Counted from the stretch's first letter, positions 31,869 to 43,400 are shown. The stretch is DNA of 64,000 nt from Petasospora fabianii (GCA_022641835.1 CP048717.1:620001-684000); one strand, 5' to 3'. Numbers and translations are program-made. The notes: a model not told the origin generated them from the letters alone.

Positions 31869-32477
31869 TGTGCCTGTGGAGGGAAGTGTGGCTGTGGTTG
31901 GGTGGCAGTTGTTTAGTGCTCAATTGTAGTCTGCCAGGACCACACTGAGAGCCAGTATTTTGCCAATTAATAGTCTGAATAGCAGAGGTCAAACAAAGAA
32001 GGAGCTGGACAGCAAAGTTTCGATTCGTACGAGGTGAAGCAATGGGTTGACGTGCCGTGATCTCACAGACAGTACAGTATTGCGCAGGCGCGGGCGCGGA
32101 GATGGGCAGGGCGGATGGGCACAGCGGGAGGTGTATGGAGCGAAAGGAAGGACAACAGCTAGTCTAAAGCCATTTATAGCTGCTGATAGGTTCAGTCCTA
32201 GTAATCCTGGATTGAGTAGGACAGCCCCAGCGCGTGGTGCCGCCAGCCGAGTTCCGCCGCCGCATACCCCTGGGGCACAGGAGCAGCTTGTTTGTGTCTG
32301 ATTAGAAGCCTGTATCACCGTTGTCATAGTTACGTCCTCTCCACATTGTTCTGGCCGCGAATTTTGCCCTGATCTATACGCTCTCACTTAGTCGCCATGG
32401 ATGTACTTACTTCTTCTTAACCGCCTTGTGGTAATAATCACAACGGATCAAATAATTGCACCTGATCACACACTAGC
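31869..32477. other. Divergent promoter region HUL4 / DDB1-like gene
   Basis: This is 609 bases. About 32080-32290 is clearly richer in G and C than its surroundings. A 132-codon ORF on the minus strand across it is Pro/Arg/Ser-rich with no recognisable domain and looks like a by-product of composition. No RNA gene is seen. Confidence 0.5.
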
Positions 32478-35400
32478 ATGTCGTTCGTACTGACAAGGTT
32501 GAACCAGCCGAGCGACATCGTGGATATCCTGTTCCTTCCATTGGTGAACTCCTCCGATAGTCATCTCATCGTGGTGCGAAGACAAGCCATTGACATCTAC
32601 GGAATTGGACCAGCACACGAGTTAGATCTCCAAAGATCAATCACCATCCTTGACACGATACTAGATGTCAAGCCATGGCTTCCGCTTGAGCTACCTGGCA
32701 CCTGGTTGGTGATCACAACGGAATCCAACAAGACATTGCTGGTGGCATTCAGAGAGTCCATTGAACGCGATATGGTTGTGGAGGAACTCGATATCAGGGA
32801 CTCAGACTACATTCTTTCCTTCCAGCCAGGAACACTCTGCACAGAGTCTGGAAAATTCCTCGCCACATACACCACACAGGGGAGTTTGTGCATATACCCG
32901 ATCCACAAGAGTAAGGATCTCAAGAACTTTGTCAAGGCATTCGACCCGAACACCAAAACCAAGCAGCAACTGTTCAAGAAGCCTTCAGTCCTCACTCTGA
33001 CCAACATGCAAGGCCGCAGTCCTCTTGTCCTCGAAGCCATAGTGGATCACTATGAAGAGAGGTTTGAGGATATCACCTTTTCGGTCATCTACCGTGATGA
33101 ACTTTACAACTATTTCTCTGCATATTTTTCCCTTGTCAAGGGCCAACTGGAACAGAATGATAGACTCAAACTCCCCGATGAGATATCACCCATAATTGTA
33201 CCAATCCGAAAGAACACAGGCTCCATACTATTTGGTAAGACAGGCATCTTCATCAGACATTACCCTGGGCAGATCACATCACTAAGCACCGCTGCATCGC
33301 TCACTTCTCACAAGGAAGGCCGCACCATCGAAACCGGTGAAGTTAACGGCACCGTTCACTATATCAAGAAGACTTTACCAAAACCTTGGAAAGTCACATC
33401 TGCGCTCGTATTCAACACCGAACCATTCGATAAGCTGACCCAGATCTTAATCAATACAACTGATGGATTTGTTTACTACTGCACACTGGAGTCTGAAATC
33501 AAGCTTGACAATTTTGGGTACCCAGACCAACTCGTCATCGAATCCTGGTCCATTCGCAGGTTTTCACAACGTGTAAGCATGATGAAGAAGATTGTTCAGA
33601 TCTCGAAGGACATATTTGTTGGATTTTCAAACAGGGATGGGCTCGTGGTGTTAAAGGTTGATACTGAAAAGATGGCATTGGAGGTGCTGAACACTAAGAA
33701 TGTTACCCCATCGATCTTGGACTTCAACATTGCAGGGACTGCTATTCCAAAAGTTCAGATTCTTGGTGGTTCTGGTATGACAAACGGGCTCATAAGGACA
33801 GAGTTTGAGGGATATGATTCTAACATCGTTGACGTGGGGAAAGTTAGGCTCACGGAAGGTGTCACTGGGATATGGAAATTTGGTGATGTCTACATCGTAA
33901 ATCATCTCGACGGACTAAGGATTTTCGAAGATAAGGTCATGGGTATTGTGGAATCTGATGATTACTACGGATTGAAGAATGTGGATGGTTCAGTACTTGA
34001 CTTATCCGTGGGTCAGGGTGGGCTTATCTGCGTATCTGAGAGTGGTGTATACCAGAATGGAGAGTTGGTCTCAAAGGCATCCATTCAAAGTGCATCAATA
34101 ATGGCTAATGGGTCTCCAGTCTACGTCAGCGAAGGAATATTAAAACATAAGGGTGAGACATACAAGCTCAGTAATGAAGCATCCTGCATCCATTCTGTCT
34201 TTTGGTCCAAGAGAGCATACATAGTGGTGGGAACATGGAACGGTGAGACAAGCTTATTCACCAAAGGTGCTAAAAAAGTAATTTGGAGATCAGATCTTGC
34301 TGCTCATTCTGTCAAAATCATGTCCACTGAAGACTCACTGGTTTACATCATTGGTGGATCTGATGGGTCCGTTGTTGTTATTGCTGAAAACCAGACAACA
34401 GAGTTTTCCATCGGATCAGCACCAGTTACTGTGATTCTTGAAAACTCCCATACCTTCATCGTATACAACAAAGAGAATGTTTTGAGGGTAAAGGTCGATG
34501 CAAGCGGTGATGTTGTGGAGAAAGGATTCTTGAATCAAGAGATCCCAGAAGCTATGTTCTATGACCGAGCAACCACCGACATCGTTACTTTGACTCATGG
34601 ACACATTGGTAAGCTCAAATCTTCCAATGACAAAGCCACACTGCAAAATGAGATTCCACTGAATCGTCTTCCTCGCAAGTCTACAAAGTTCAAGAACTAT
34701 CTCAACTTAAGTCTGATCGTCACAGTCACGGAGCAGTATAATACGACACTGGGCCGCAATGTTCTCATCTCCAAGCTCGAGGTCATGGATAACAATACAT
34801 TCAAGATCAAATCCATTTTCAAGTTCCAAGAGGGAATTGAGGTGACCGATGTCGTGAACACCACTTATAGAAAGGACATCATTGATACATATGAGGAGGA
34901 GAAGATCAACATGGGGTTCGAGAATGTGCTTTCCCAATGCTTCGTTGTGAACTGTGTTTATCACATGCAGGATGAGAGTGGCCCGCCATTGATGCTATTC
35001 TCGATTGATGAACACGGTACTATCCAACATCAATGCTCTTCTGAGTCTTCGGATATGTCTTTCTACTCGTTGACAAACCATGCTAATAGAATGGTGATCG
35101 GTGCAGGTACAAAAGTTTGTGCTTACCGGATACATTACTCTGTTGCAGACTCTAAGTTCTCACTCAAGAGGATATCTGATCCGTATGAGACAAGATACTA
35201 TACTTCTGCTATTAAGTCAGTTGGTCCTGATGTTGTTGTCGGTGATATCATGAAATGTCCGACGAGACTGAGGCTGAAAGTCAAGGACAATCCAGACGAA
35301 GGCGGTACCGTATTTGAGTTCAAGGAAAAGCTGGATACTTTTGACCCACTGAGTTTCTTAACTGCCATGGAAACATATGAGAATCTGGTAATCACTACTG

Positions 35401-35891
35401 ATTCGTTGAAGAACGTACAAGTTTCGCTGTTGACCTCAGATACTACCACGACGATATCTCAGTTTAATATCTGTGATCAGATTAACGTTGTGAGAAAGAT
35501 AGAAAGACAAGACGCTGTAAAGCTGACTGCGGAAAACATTGTGAGCTTGTTCGTGGAGGGTAAAAAGGTTGATGGTATTCCTGATATTTTTCCTATGTTC
35601 CTTCTGGGATCCGTTGGTGGTGGGCTCTACCTTCTCAGTTTAGCCACGAATGCTGAACTCGTGAATGTACTGGAAGATGCACAAGAAGAAGTCATCAAGA
35701 ACAAGTTGAAGACCCTTGCCAAGGATAGATCTGAAGAGGCTAGAGTGGAACAGTACGTTAGGCTGAGAAACTGGAGAGGTTCACGCAGAAATGTGAAGCC
35801 GATGTTGAACTTCATCGATGGAGATCTCATCAGGGAATATGATGAAGATATTGCGAAAGACATTATCACGGAAAACTGCAAACTTTTGTGA
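32478..35891 (+). CDS. DDB1/Mms1-family beta-propeller protein
   Basis: Large protein of the DDB1/Mms1/CPSF160/SF3b130 superfamily, most likely the DDB1-type adaptor of a cullin ligase that acts at stalled replication forks (Rtt101-Mms1 in S. cerevisiae). 1137 residues equals DDB1 (1140) and is shorter than Mms1 (1407). The N-terminal Mms1_N-like region starts MSFVLTRLNQPSDIVDILFL and continues through IDIYGI. Repeated WD-like strands fill the middle. A CPSF_A-type C-terminus contains LLGSVGGGLYLL and ends with NFIDGDLIREY, the block that in DDB1 reads FIDGDLIE. RSE1 or CFT1 would be longer and share other blocks; this remains the main alternative. Confidence 0.7.
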   Translation: MSFVLTRLNQPSDIVDILFLPLVNSSDSHLIVVRRQAIDIYGIGPAHELDLQRSITILDTILDVKPWLPLELPGTWLVITTESNKTLLVAFRESIERDMVVEELDIRDSDYILSFQPGTLCTESGKFLATYTTQGSLCIYPIHKSKDLKNFVKAFDPNTKTKQQLFKKPSVLTLTNMQGRSPLVLEAIVDHYEERFEDITFSVIYRDELYNYFSAYFSLVKGQLEQNDRLKLPDEISPIIVPIRKNTGSILFGKTGIFIRHYPGQITSLSTAASLTSHKEGRTIETGEVNGTVHYIKKTLPKPWKVTSALVFNTEPFDKLTQILINTTDGFVYYCTLESEIKLDNFGYPDQLVIESWSIRRFSQRVSMMKKIVQISKDIFVGFSNRDGLVVLKVDTEKMALEVLNTKNVTPSILDFNIAGTAIPKVQILGGSGMTNGLIRTEFEGYDSNIVDVGKVRLTEGVTGIWKFGDVYIVNHLDGLRIFEDKVMGIVESDDYYGLKNVDGSVLDLSVGQGGLICVSESGVYQNGELVSKASIQSASIMANGSPVYVSEGILKHKGETYKLSNEASCIHSVFWSKRAYIVVGTWNGETSLFTKGAKKVIWRSDLAAHSVKIMSTEDSLVYIIGGSDGSVVVIAENQTTEFSIGSAPVTVILENSHTFIVYNKENVLRVKVDASGDVVEKGFLNQEIPEAMFYDRATTDIVTLTHGHIGKLKSSNDKATLQNEIPLNRLPRKSTKFKNYLNLSLIVTVTEQYNTTLGRNVLISKLEVMDNNTFKIKSIFKFQEGIEVTDVVNTTYRKDIIDTYEEEKINMGFENVLSQCFVVNCVYHMQDESGPPLMLFSIDEHGTIQHQCSSESSDMSFYSLTNHANRMVIGAGTKVCAYRIHYSVADSKFSLKRISDPYETRYYTSAIKSVGPDVVVGDIMKCPTRLRLKVKDNPDEGGTVFEFKEKLDTFDPLSFLTAMETYENLVITTDSLKNVQVSLLTSDTTTTISQFNICDQINVVRKIERQDAVKLTAENIVSLFVEGKKVDGIPDIFPMFLLGSVGGGLYLLSLATNAELVNVLEDAQEEVIKNKLKTLAKDRSEEARVEQYVRLRNWRGSRRNVKPMLNFIDGDLIREYDEDIAKDIITENCKLL

Positions 35892-36010
35892 TAGACACTT
35901 GACTGAATCATGACTCTAGAAAAAAGAAATAGCTACACGTCTTGCGGTCGAGAGGCAAAAAAAAAGTGAATGTATTAAACAGGTGATAAAACCAAGTGTA
36001 TCGTAACTCA

Positions 36011-36391
36011 TTAGATCAACAAGGTCTCGATCTTGTCCTTACAGGCGTAGATCTGGTTCTTCAAAGTAGAACCCTCGTTGGTGGTGATAGAAGCAGCAAT
36101 GACTGGTCTGGAGACACCACAAGCTCTACCCAAAGCGGTCTTGGATGGAACAAAGACGTAAGGAACGTTCTTGTCCTCACACAGCAAAGGCAAGTGCAAC
36201 AAGATCTCGATTGGCTCAGTGTCAGCAGCCATGATGATGAACTCGGAGATACCTCTGTTCAAGGTCTTGGTGGCCTCGTTAGCACCCTTCTTCAACTGTC
36301 TGAGAGAAGAAGCCTGCTGGGCAACGTCAAGGATCTGCTGGGTCAAAGCCTGGTCAGCGAGTGGGAAAGCCTTTGGGTTTGGAGCGGACAT
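36011..36391 (-). CDS. SNU13: Snu13, U4 snRNP and box C/D snoRNP protein
   Basis: L7Ae-family RNA-binding protein (15.5K) that binds kink-turns in U4 snRNA and in box C/D snoRNAs. It has exactly 126 residues, as in S. cerevisiae. The L7Ae signature is complete: [47 protein letters not shown] and [12 protein letters not shown]. The start at 36391 (MSAPNPKAF) matches the family; upstream frame extensions have no homology. It is divergent from VMA3. Confidence 0.97.
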   Translation of the reverse strand: MSAPNPKAFPLADQALTQQILDVAQQASSLRQLKKGANEATKTLNRGISEFIIMAADTEPIEILLHLPLLCEDKNVPYVFVPSKTALGRACGVSRPVIAASITTNEGSTLKNQIYACKDKIETLLI

Positions 36392-36808
36392 TGTTGTAGT
36401 ATGGGGGATGAGGTTCCTTGCAAAGAAAAGTGACTGGGAGCTCGCCTCGTGTGGATGGGAAAGAGGAAAGGGGAGAGGGAGATGAAGGCATCTGCATGGC
36501 ATCTTACAATTTTTCTTCACTCCGCAGGACATAAATTTTTTTTCGCGGGATGTGGCGCATAACAGTAGGGGTGGATTAGTAGGAGACAGGTTACCCGGCT
36601 GGTTGAAACACTGGTTTTTGGCTGACGTCAGCTGGTCCAAGATATACCGCAGAAAAGTGCTCGAGGTGCGTAAATCACTGGCCGTTCGCGGTTGGCTGCT
36701 CGTTTTCGCCAAAAATCCGAGAGGATATGACGGCCACCTACGCCTTTAGTTGGCTATTGAGCCCTTCCTCACAAGCAACAGCACACGCAATTACCCCCAA
36801 TTCACACG
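36392..36808. other. Divergent promoter region SNU13 / VMA3
   Basis: This is 417 bases. A run of AAATTTTTTTT at about 36533-36543, close to the SNU13 start, resembles the RRPE element of ribosome-biogenesis genes. Otherwise nothing is recognised. Confidence 0.45.
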
Positions 36809-37610
36809 ATGTCTGACCTTTGGTATGTGATCGCTCCGTTCTTGTATTTGTTTCGCTGTTCTTGCGTTGGGATAGCTTGGTTTCCGCATGTGGTGGCAAC
36901 ACGTTTTGCAGGCTGTGTGTTATCGTGACCATGTGCTGGGAACACGTCGTTGTTCCTCCGTGGCAATTCATGCCCTGACCGAGTCTTTCAACACATTCCC
37001 ATGCCTAGATCATGTCCTCGAGCAACTACTAACACACTTCTCAGCCCTGTCTACGCTGTACGTTTTAAAGATTGATACACACCCGTTATCAGCGGGTTGT
37101 ACTATATCAACTCACAACTGTCGTCTCGACCCTTTACTAACATGTTTTCTCTAGCCATTCTTTGGTTCTATCGGTTGTGCTTCTGCCATTGTCTTCACAT
37201 GTTTCGGTGCCGCTTACGGTACCGCCAAGTCTGGTGTTGGTATCTGTGCCACCTCCGTCTTGAGACCAGACCTCTTGGTTAAGAACATTGTCCCAGTTAT
37301 TATGGCTGGTATTATCGCCATTTACGGTCTTGTCGTTTCCGTCTTGGTCTCTGATGGTTTGAAACAGCAGCAGGCCTTGTACACCGGTTTCATTCAGTTG
37401 GGTGCTGGTCTCTCTGTTGGTTTGTCCGGTTTGGCTGCTGGTTTCGCCATTGGTATTGTTGGTGACGCTGGTGTCCGTGGTACTGCTCAGCAGCCAAGAT
37501 TGTTTGTCGGTATGATTTTGATTCTCATTTTCGCCGAAGTCTTGGGTCTTTACGGTTTGATTGTTGCCTTGTTGTTGAACTCTCGTGCCACCCAGGACGT
37601 TACCTGTTAA
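36809..37610 (+). CDS. VMA3: V-ATPase proteolipid subunit c, with a 13-base exon
   Basis: Proton-carrying c subunit of the vacuolar ATPase Vo ring. Three exons: 36809-36822 (14 bases), 37045-37057 (13 bases) and 37155-37610. Intron 1 (36823-37044) has donor GTATGT, branch TACTAAC at 37027-37033 and acceptor TCTCAG. Intron 2 (37058-37154) has donor GTACGT, branch TACTAAC at 37135-37141 and acceptor TCTCTAG. The joined start reads [19 protein letters not shown], matching yeast Vma3 codon for codon in length. The protein is 160 residues, the same as Vma3. Four membrane helices are present, with the essential Glu in [11 protein letters not shown]. Vma11 is the alternative paralogue, but the sequence follows Vma3. 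Confidence 0.96.
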
Positions 37611-37948
37611 TTTCAGATAATTGGTGATACCGTGACATCTTTTGGTACCCTTCTCCCCAAACATTGATCCATCATCATCATTGCATTGCTCGCTAGCTCG
37701 ATTGTCTCTGCACTACTTCATCGAAGGGTACTGACAGATGCTACATCTTCACGAATCTTCATACAACACAAACCTCAACAGAAAATCACACGCCACAGAA
37801 TCATCTGTATCATTCTTCCCAGGAGCTATAGACGGATCTCATCCTTGAATCTAAGTATCCACCTTTTTATAACAACTACAGGTAGGTCCATTATTGTAAA
37901 TCGAAGGCGTAGAAGCATTGTACATTGGCGTTACAGTTTATGTCAACA
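37611..37948. other. Intergenic region between VMA3 and NUP85 3' ends
   Basis: This is 338 bases between convergent genes. No gene, RNA or repeat is seen. Confidence 0.6.
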
Positions 37949-40276
37949 TCATTGGTAGCTTTCTTCCATGAATGCCCTTCCAATGGCGGTTGCAAGTTTT
38001 CTTCTTATGTCCTTGATAAGACCAGCGAGGTTGGCTGGAACCTGATCACCGGCCTCTTTCAACTCATTAATCCAGTAGTTCTTTGTCAATTCTCGCTCCT
38101 CGGCAACACATATTTGATAGAGCTCATCACTGTCAGTCTTCTGCTTAATAGACTTCTTATCCGTCTTGCACACAACAGACTCCTCAAAGTTATCCAAAAC
38201 CTTCAATATAGAGAGCAAATCAGCCTTGAGCAACACCTTAGGTGGGATATTGAAAGTTAGGAATGGTAGCAACTGAGCTACCAAGATACCAAACAATCTA
38301 GGTGGCAAATGTGGGAATTTCAACAACGACAGTAACTTTTCCAGGGCCAATCTCAAAGAGCCGTCATTCTTATGCTTCCAGAAGCGGTAGAGAACAGCGT
38401 ATGGTGCCAAAGTCTGACGAATCAATGGTGAGAGGTTCTGCAACTCCACACCTTCGATAACAAGGTCATCGTCAACAAGTGCATTGATCACATCATCTTC
38501 AATTGGACCCCCTAACATCAATGATGTCTCAAAGATTAACCAGCAGTGATGCTTGACATACTCAACCTCACCAGCACGAGCAAACAACTCCAATGCTTCG
38601 AGGAGCATACCGTTAGACAGAGATCTTTGAGCAGCGGTACGATATATCACATGTGCGATCTGTGGGAGCTTCAGACTTGCGCATACTGTCAGGGCCCACT
38701 CAATGTCGTCGTTTGTCTTGAAGTTGTACTTCGGCAAATACTCAGCAATTACGCTTCTGGCAGCTGGGTTTCTAGAGGAAGCGAGTAGACCGATACCGAC
38801 AGGGACGAGTTTTTCAACTGTGAGACAGTCCATAGCGTGGCTGTGGAGGAGAAATTCAGATGGTTTGGTAGTGGAAAACAGATCCTGATTAAGAAGATAT
38901 TGTAGTGATCCAAGTTTTGAAGATTCGTCATCGTCAAATGCGTAACCTTTCAGGAGACCCTTGGCCTCACAGAGGGCACCGACGTAAGCAGATGTGGATG
39001 TTGTGAAAGAGCTGATGGCTCTGAGGGTTTGTAGGAAGTTTCCCTCAAAGATATCAACGCACGCGAGTTCCCAAATTGATGTGTGATCTGGCTGGTGACG
39101 GGCTGTAGCAGCTTGGTAGTATTCAAAGAGAAGATCGCTGGATGGAATATGATAATACATCAAGCCAACGAGGGCCTCGTACCATGTTTGTGACTCCTCT
39201 ATGATGATATTCTTATTTCCTGAGATTATTTCGAGAAGGATTTTGATGTTCTTCATGAGTTCTGGATGGTTTTGATTCTTCACAGAGGCGTTCGATGCAG
39301 CAGAAGCTGCGGTTCTCTTCCACAGCTTGAATACCTCAAGTGTTGAGCCCTCAGGATATGCCTTGAGGAGACTTGCTGTGTCCACAAACAGGTTATATAG
39401 TGCGACATCAGTAGATTGGAGATTCTCAAATTTCGAACATTGAATGGCATGGGCAGCGTTGGCGTACAACCCTCTCAGCGTGAGTTGCTTGATGTACTTC
39501 CAGAAATATGGGTGGGAGAATGGTGTCTCTGATTGCATCACGGAGTCTGCGAACTCAGTATCTGGCTGCGGGTCAGCCTTGTTGGCCCACATTGAGAGAA
39601 GAGATGCGATTTCATAGTCCTCGGAGAAGTAGACAGCCTTGAGACAGTTCAAAATGTACAATGCCTCTTCAAGCTCAAATATGGTTTCTTCGAGATCACC
39701 TCTGCTTCTCTTTTTTTCAATGTATAGCTCGAGCTCGTTAATTGTGAGTCCCATGGCGTTGTCGAGGACCTCGGTTTGCTGTCTCTGAGCATCTCTTTTG
39801 ATGAGACCAGCAGTAGGGACGGAGTAGTACTTCTCATCTCCCAAAGCATCATAGATCCCGTAAAGGTTGGACACATACTCAACATAGAGCTCGTCATCGT
39901 CGTACGTTGGAATCATAGTTGTGTAGATCTTTGTCTCCTCGGGATAAACCTTGATCTTCTTATTGCAGTGCGGGCTCTGGGAGATGAAACCGACACCATC
40001 GATTCCGTTTGGATTGAGCTTGAATCGCAGCACACGAGATGATTTCCTCCATGCATCAACTCCGCCTGGTGGAATTGGTGCCTCGTCAAACCTTTTCAGT
40101 AGTACAGCGGACACGTCGTCGACTTCCTGCTCGATACCGTCTTCCTCCATGTCGTCTTGATCCATGAAGTCGAAGGTCTCGTCCATGAGAGCGATCGGCT
40201 TGGCAGAGCCGTTTGAGCCAGCTCCACTCGAGACCGTGGAAGATGGTGCAGCAAAGTTGAAGCTCATAGAATCCAA
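37949..40276 (-). CDS. NUP85: Nucleoporin Nup85
   Basis: Subunit of the Y-shaped Nup84 complex, the outer-ring coat of the nuclear pore. 775 residues (yeast Nup85 is 744). An acidic N-terminal segment leads to an alpha-solenoid of the ancestral coatomer (ACE1) type through the rest. Diagnostic stretches are TWYEALVGLMYYH, the LACVDIFEGNFLQTLRAI block and EAKGLLKGYAF. The likely start is the first ATG; a second Met at codon 4 is possible. The start is divergent from URB2, 209 bases away. Confidence 0.9.
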   Translation of the reverse strand: MDSMSFNFAAPSSTVSSGAGSNGSAKPIALMDETFDFMDQDDMEEDGIEQEVDDVSAVLLKRFDEAPIPPGGVDAWRKSSRVLRFKLNPNGIDGVGFISQSPHCNKKIKVYPEETKIYTTMIPTYDDDELYVEYVSNLYGIYDALGDEKYYSVPTAGLIKRDAQRQQTEVLDNAMGLTINELELYIEKKRSRGDLEETIFELEEALYILNCLKAVYFSEDYEIASLLSMWANKADPQPDTEFADSVMQSETPFSHPYFWKYIKQLTLRGLYANAAHAIQCSKFENLQSTDVALYNLFVDTASLLKAYPEGSTLEVFKLWKRTAASAASNASVKNQNHPELMKNIKILLEIISGNKNIIIEESQTWYEALVGLMYYHIPSSDLLFEYYQAATARHQPDHTSIWELACVDIFEGNFLQTLRAISSFTTSTSAYVGALCEAKGLLKGYAFDDDESSKLGSLQYLLNQDLFSTTKPSEFLLHSHAMDCLTVEKLVPVGIGLLASSRNPAARSVIAEYLPKYNFKTNDDIEWALTVCASLKLPQIAHVIYRTAAQRSLSNGMLLEALELFARAGEVEYVKHHCWLIFETSLMLGGPIEDDVINALVDDDLVIEGVELQNLSPLIRQTLAPYAVLYRFWKHKNDGSLRLALEKLLSLLKFPHLPPRLFGILVAQLLPFLTFNIPPKVLLKADLLSILKVLDNFEESVVCKTDKKSIKQKTDSDELYQICVAEERELTKNYWINELKEAGDQVPANLAGLIKDIRRKLATAIGRAFMEESYQ

Positions 40277-40401
40277 TTGCCACGACTTGTGGTGATTATG
40301 AAGAAACTACGTTGTTAAAGGTTGTTATTCTCTGCTACTTCCCGAAACGTAAACAAACTTTTCTTGCCCATGTAGTGGTGTTCGGGTGTATACACACATA
40401 C

Positions 40402-40423
40402 AAAAAATTTCGAGAGCTCATCG
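40402..40423 (+). promoter_or_regulatory. RRPE and PAC-like motifs upstream of URB2
   Basis: AAAAAATTT at 40402-40410 resembles the RRPE element, and GCTCATCG at 40416-40423 resembles the PAC element (GCTCATCGC). They stand 5 bases apart, about 60-85 bases before the URB2 start. This pair is the known signature of ribosome-biogenesis promoters in yeasts and fits URB2. The promoter is shared with NUP85. Confidence 0.6.
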
Positions 40424-40485
40424 GGTCTCTCTCTGCAGATTTGTCTCGGTATTGGGCGTTTTTAACTGAAGATTTGGGGAGAGAA

Positions 40486-43400
40486 ATGACACAAGTGAGT
40501 TTTATGGCATCTATTATCTTAAAGAACATCAGAAACTAACAAGTTACCGCAGAATCAGCTCGAATCCGCTGAAGGAGTGACCAAGTTCCTAAGGGCCAAG
40601 AATACATCTTTAGATGATATAGTAAAGGTCTCCACCCAGCTTCTCAATGATGAGTTGGATGTTTATCTACCCAACAGACTCTCATTTGTGTTTGACCTGC
40701 TTATTGACAGGTTCAATGACTCCAAACAGAATAAATACAAAGAGAGTATGGCACTCTGGAAGCTCTTCAATAAGACGTGGATCCTTCTCGATAAGGACGT
40801 CAAGACCAGAACCAGATCCTACAAAGGCTTCAAGTTCCATGACGCATTGGTCGGTGCTCTCAGCCATATCCAGCCTTTTCAAGTAGAGCCAATGCTCACA
40901 ACATTGACAGAGACCATCAACCTGGTACGTCTCAGCACATCTGTCCTCTCCACACAGGACGTCTCCATTAAGATTCTGACTCTATACCTTGAGCACCTTT
41001 CCAGTCTAAAAGGCGACACGTCTACTCAGATTTCAGACATATGTGCCTTTTTCAAAGCCTCACTACCGGCTGAGAAGTACACACCTAAATTCACCACGGC
41101 ATTTGTCACCTCTGCCCTCCCTCCTCTTCTCAAACTGCTCAACTCCACTTCCAACACCCAACCGTTGATTGCTCTTCTTAAGAAGGCTGTATTCAACAGG
41201 GAGTCCTCTTCAGCCATTAAGGACAATACTGCTTTGCTACTCAAACAGGATCTTGACACTAAATCAGTCGTTGCATTCTTCAAGCTCATCGTCGATGCTC
41301 TCTCTAAGAACGACATCGTTACACTTGAAGATATTTACACTATGATCACCGAGAAGTACCCAGACGCCTCGGAAAAGCAGCTCGAGTATCTTCAAATGAC
41401 CAAGAGAACGTTATCAGCATCTTTTATCGAGATGGTGTTTGATATTGAGTTTTCCAATGATTCTCAAAACTGGAGACTCATACATTGCATTCTTCAGCTT
41501 GACATTGAGGTTGGCGTCAGTCATGGCGAGGAGATTATGAAGAAACTGGAGGAACAACCATCTAGTGAATATTTGGCCATTGGTGGAGAGATATTGGATG
41601 CTCACTCTAGAGCCAGAGATCTCGCTGCTTTCTTCCATATCTGGTTGCATCTTCTGGAAAAGCCAGAGTCAATCTGGTCATCCGAGGAGTTCAAGGGTAT
41701 CGTCTCAAAGTGCATTGTCTCACTTTCTGCCTCACAGCTCACTCAATTGGTTTCTGATGTTCTTGATTCCGATTGTGGCTCCAAATTCGTGGTACTGAGT
41801 ACAATTGTTCAAGGTGTGTTCTCCATCAAGGACCTCAAGATCAGACTAGCTCCGAAGGATATCCTCAAACAGCTCTTTGATCAACAAACGAAAGACTCAG
41901 AAGAAGTGTGGGACTTGAGGTTCCAGCTCCTGTGTTTGTACGAAGACATCCTCAGCGAGAATCAAGCCAAGGAGTTAGCAAAGATCAAGGTCAAAAAGGC
42001 TTACATCAACCAGTTCTACACTATGTTCAGGGCTAGAGAGATCTACGAATTCGATGTAGCGGACCTCACACACTCTTTCACCAAGTTTGTGAAGATCTCG
42101 GAGTCTCAAACATCAATTCTTGAAGCAACATTCCGTCGTTGGTTTGTGTTTGTGAATTACTTGTTCTCTTCTGATGACATTGATGTTATTACGGATCTGC
42201 TCTTGAAGAATGAGACATTGACAGTGACTCTAATCCAGAACGCCCTGCTTTTTGAACAGACTAAGATTATTGAATCAATCATCAACAAAATTCACAAAGA
42301 AATCACTTTATCACAGATTGTGACCGATTTTCATGCCTCCATTCTCATATCGATCCCAATCCAGTGCTATGCCAGACGCAGTAAAGCCCCACTGCTTGAC
42401 AGCTTGACATCTCAACTGACCACTCAAAAGACACCAAGCGAATCTATTATCACTCTAACTACTCATCTTTTGAAGACTCCAACCTTTAAGTCCAAGCTTG
42501 AAAGTGATGTTGGCACCATCATGGCAGTCTCTGAGCACAATTCAGACTCCAAAATCTTTGAGGTTATATGGACAAACGTTGTTGCCAACCTCAGGGATGA
42601 AGCCGTTTTGGAATACGCCGCATCACTCATCAACGTAGTAAAGTCTCAGCTGAAGAAGCAGAAACAGCTGTCATACGTTTTCTATTTGGCTAATATCGTT
42701 CTTTCTACTGCTACAAACAACGACAAGCTTGACACTGTTTCGCTCCAGAACACATTCATCGATGCCACGAACTCTCTTCTCAAAGAATACCTCACCAACT
42801 CTAAGAAGAAGACTACTCAAGTTACTTGGTTGTTGAAGGCTATCTTCGAGCTTGATCTTGATGCTACATACTTTGAGCTGCTCAAGCAATCGCTGAAAAA
42901 CTTTGGTGAGGCCATCCAGCAGACAAACGAGAATGAGGCGAAGGCAGCTCTCTTCATGCTACTTGCTAAGTTTTCCAATCATCGGAATGCATCTGTGCAG
43001 TACTTCGAGTCTCTTTACATTGTTTTGAGAGAGTCTGGTGTCACTAGGTCCGAGTTGAAGTCTGGTCTTTTGACTGTGGTGTCAGGACTGGAGGACTCTG
43101 AGTTTGCAACCGCCTCAGAATTTGTGCTCTCATCTTTTGATAGCTCATCTCCAAGTAATCTCGTTGTTGAGATCGCCTCGACCTATCTTCATGAACTCCG
43201 TCGTACTAATGATCATGCCACTGGATTTGTCGTGAAAACACTGTCTAAGTTGCTGATGCACTTTTCTACACTCCAGCCACCTTCACTCATTGTTGCGTTG
43301 AACACATTCAAAACTCTCCTTACCGAGAAGACATGGGCGTTTACACAATACTCCCTCGAGCTCCTTATAACATTCCTCTCACGCTGTACCGACTCTCTGC

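Noticed and set aside
31989-32387. 132-codon ORF between HUL4 and the DDB1-like gene
   Set aside because: Pro/Arg/Ser-rich product of a GC-rich promoter patch with no recognisable domain.
37611-37948. 90-codon plus-strand ORF downstream of VMA3
   Set aside because: No conserved content; it lies in the 3' region between convergent VMA3 and NUP85.
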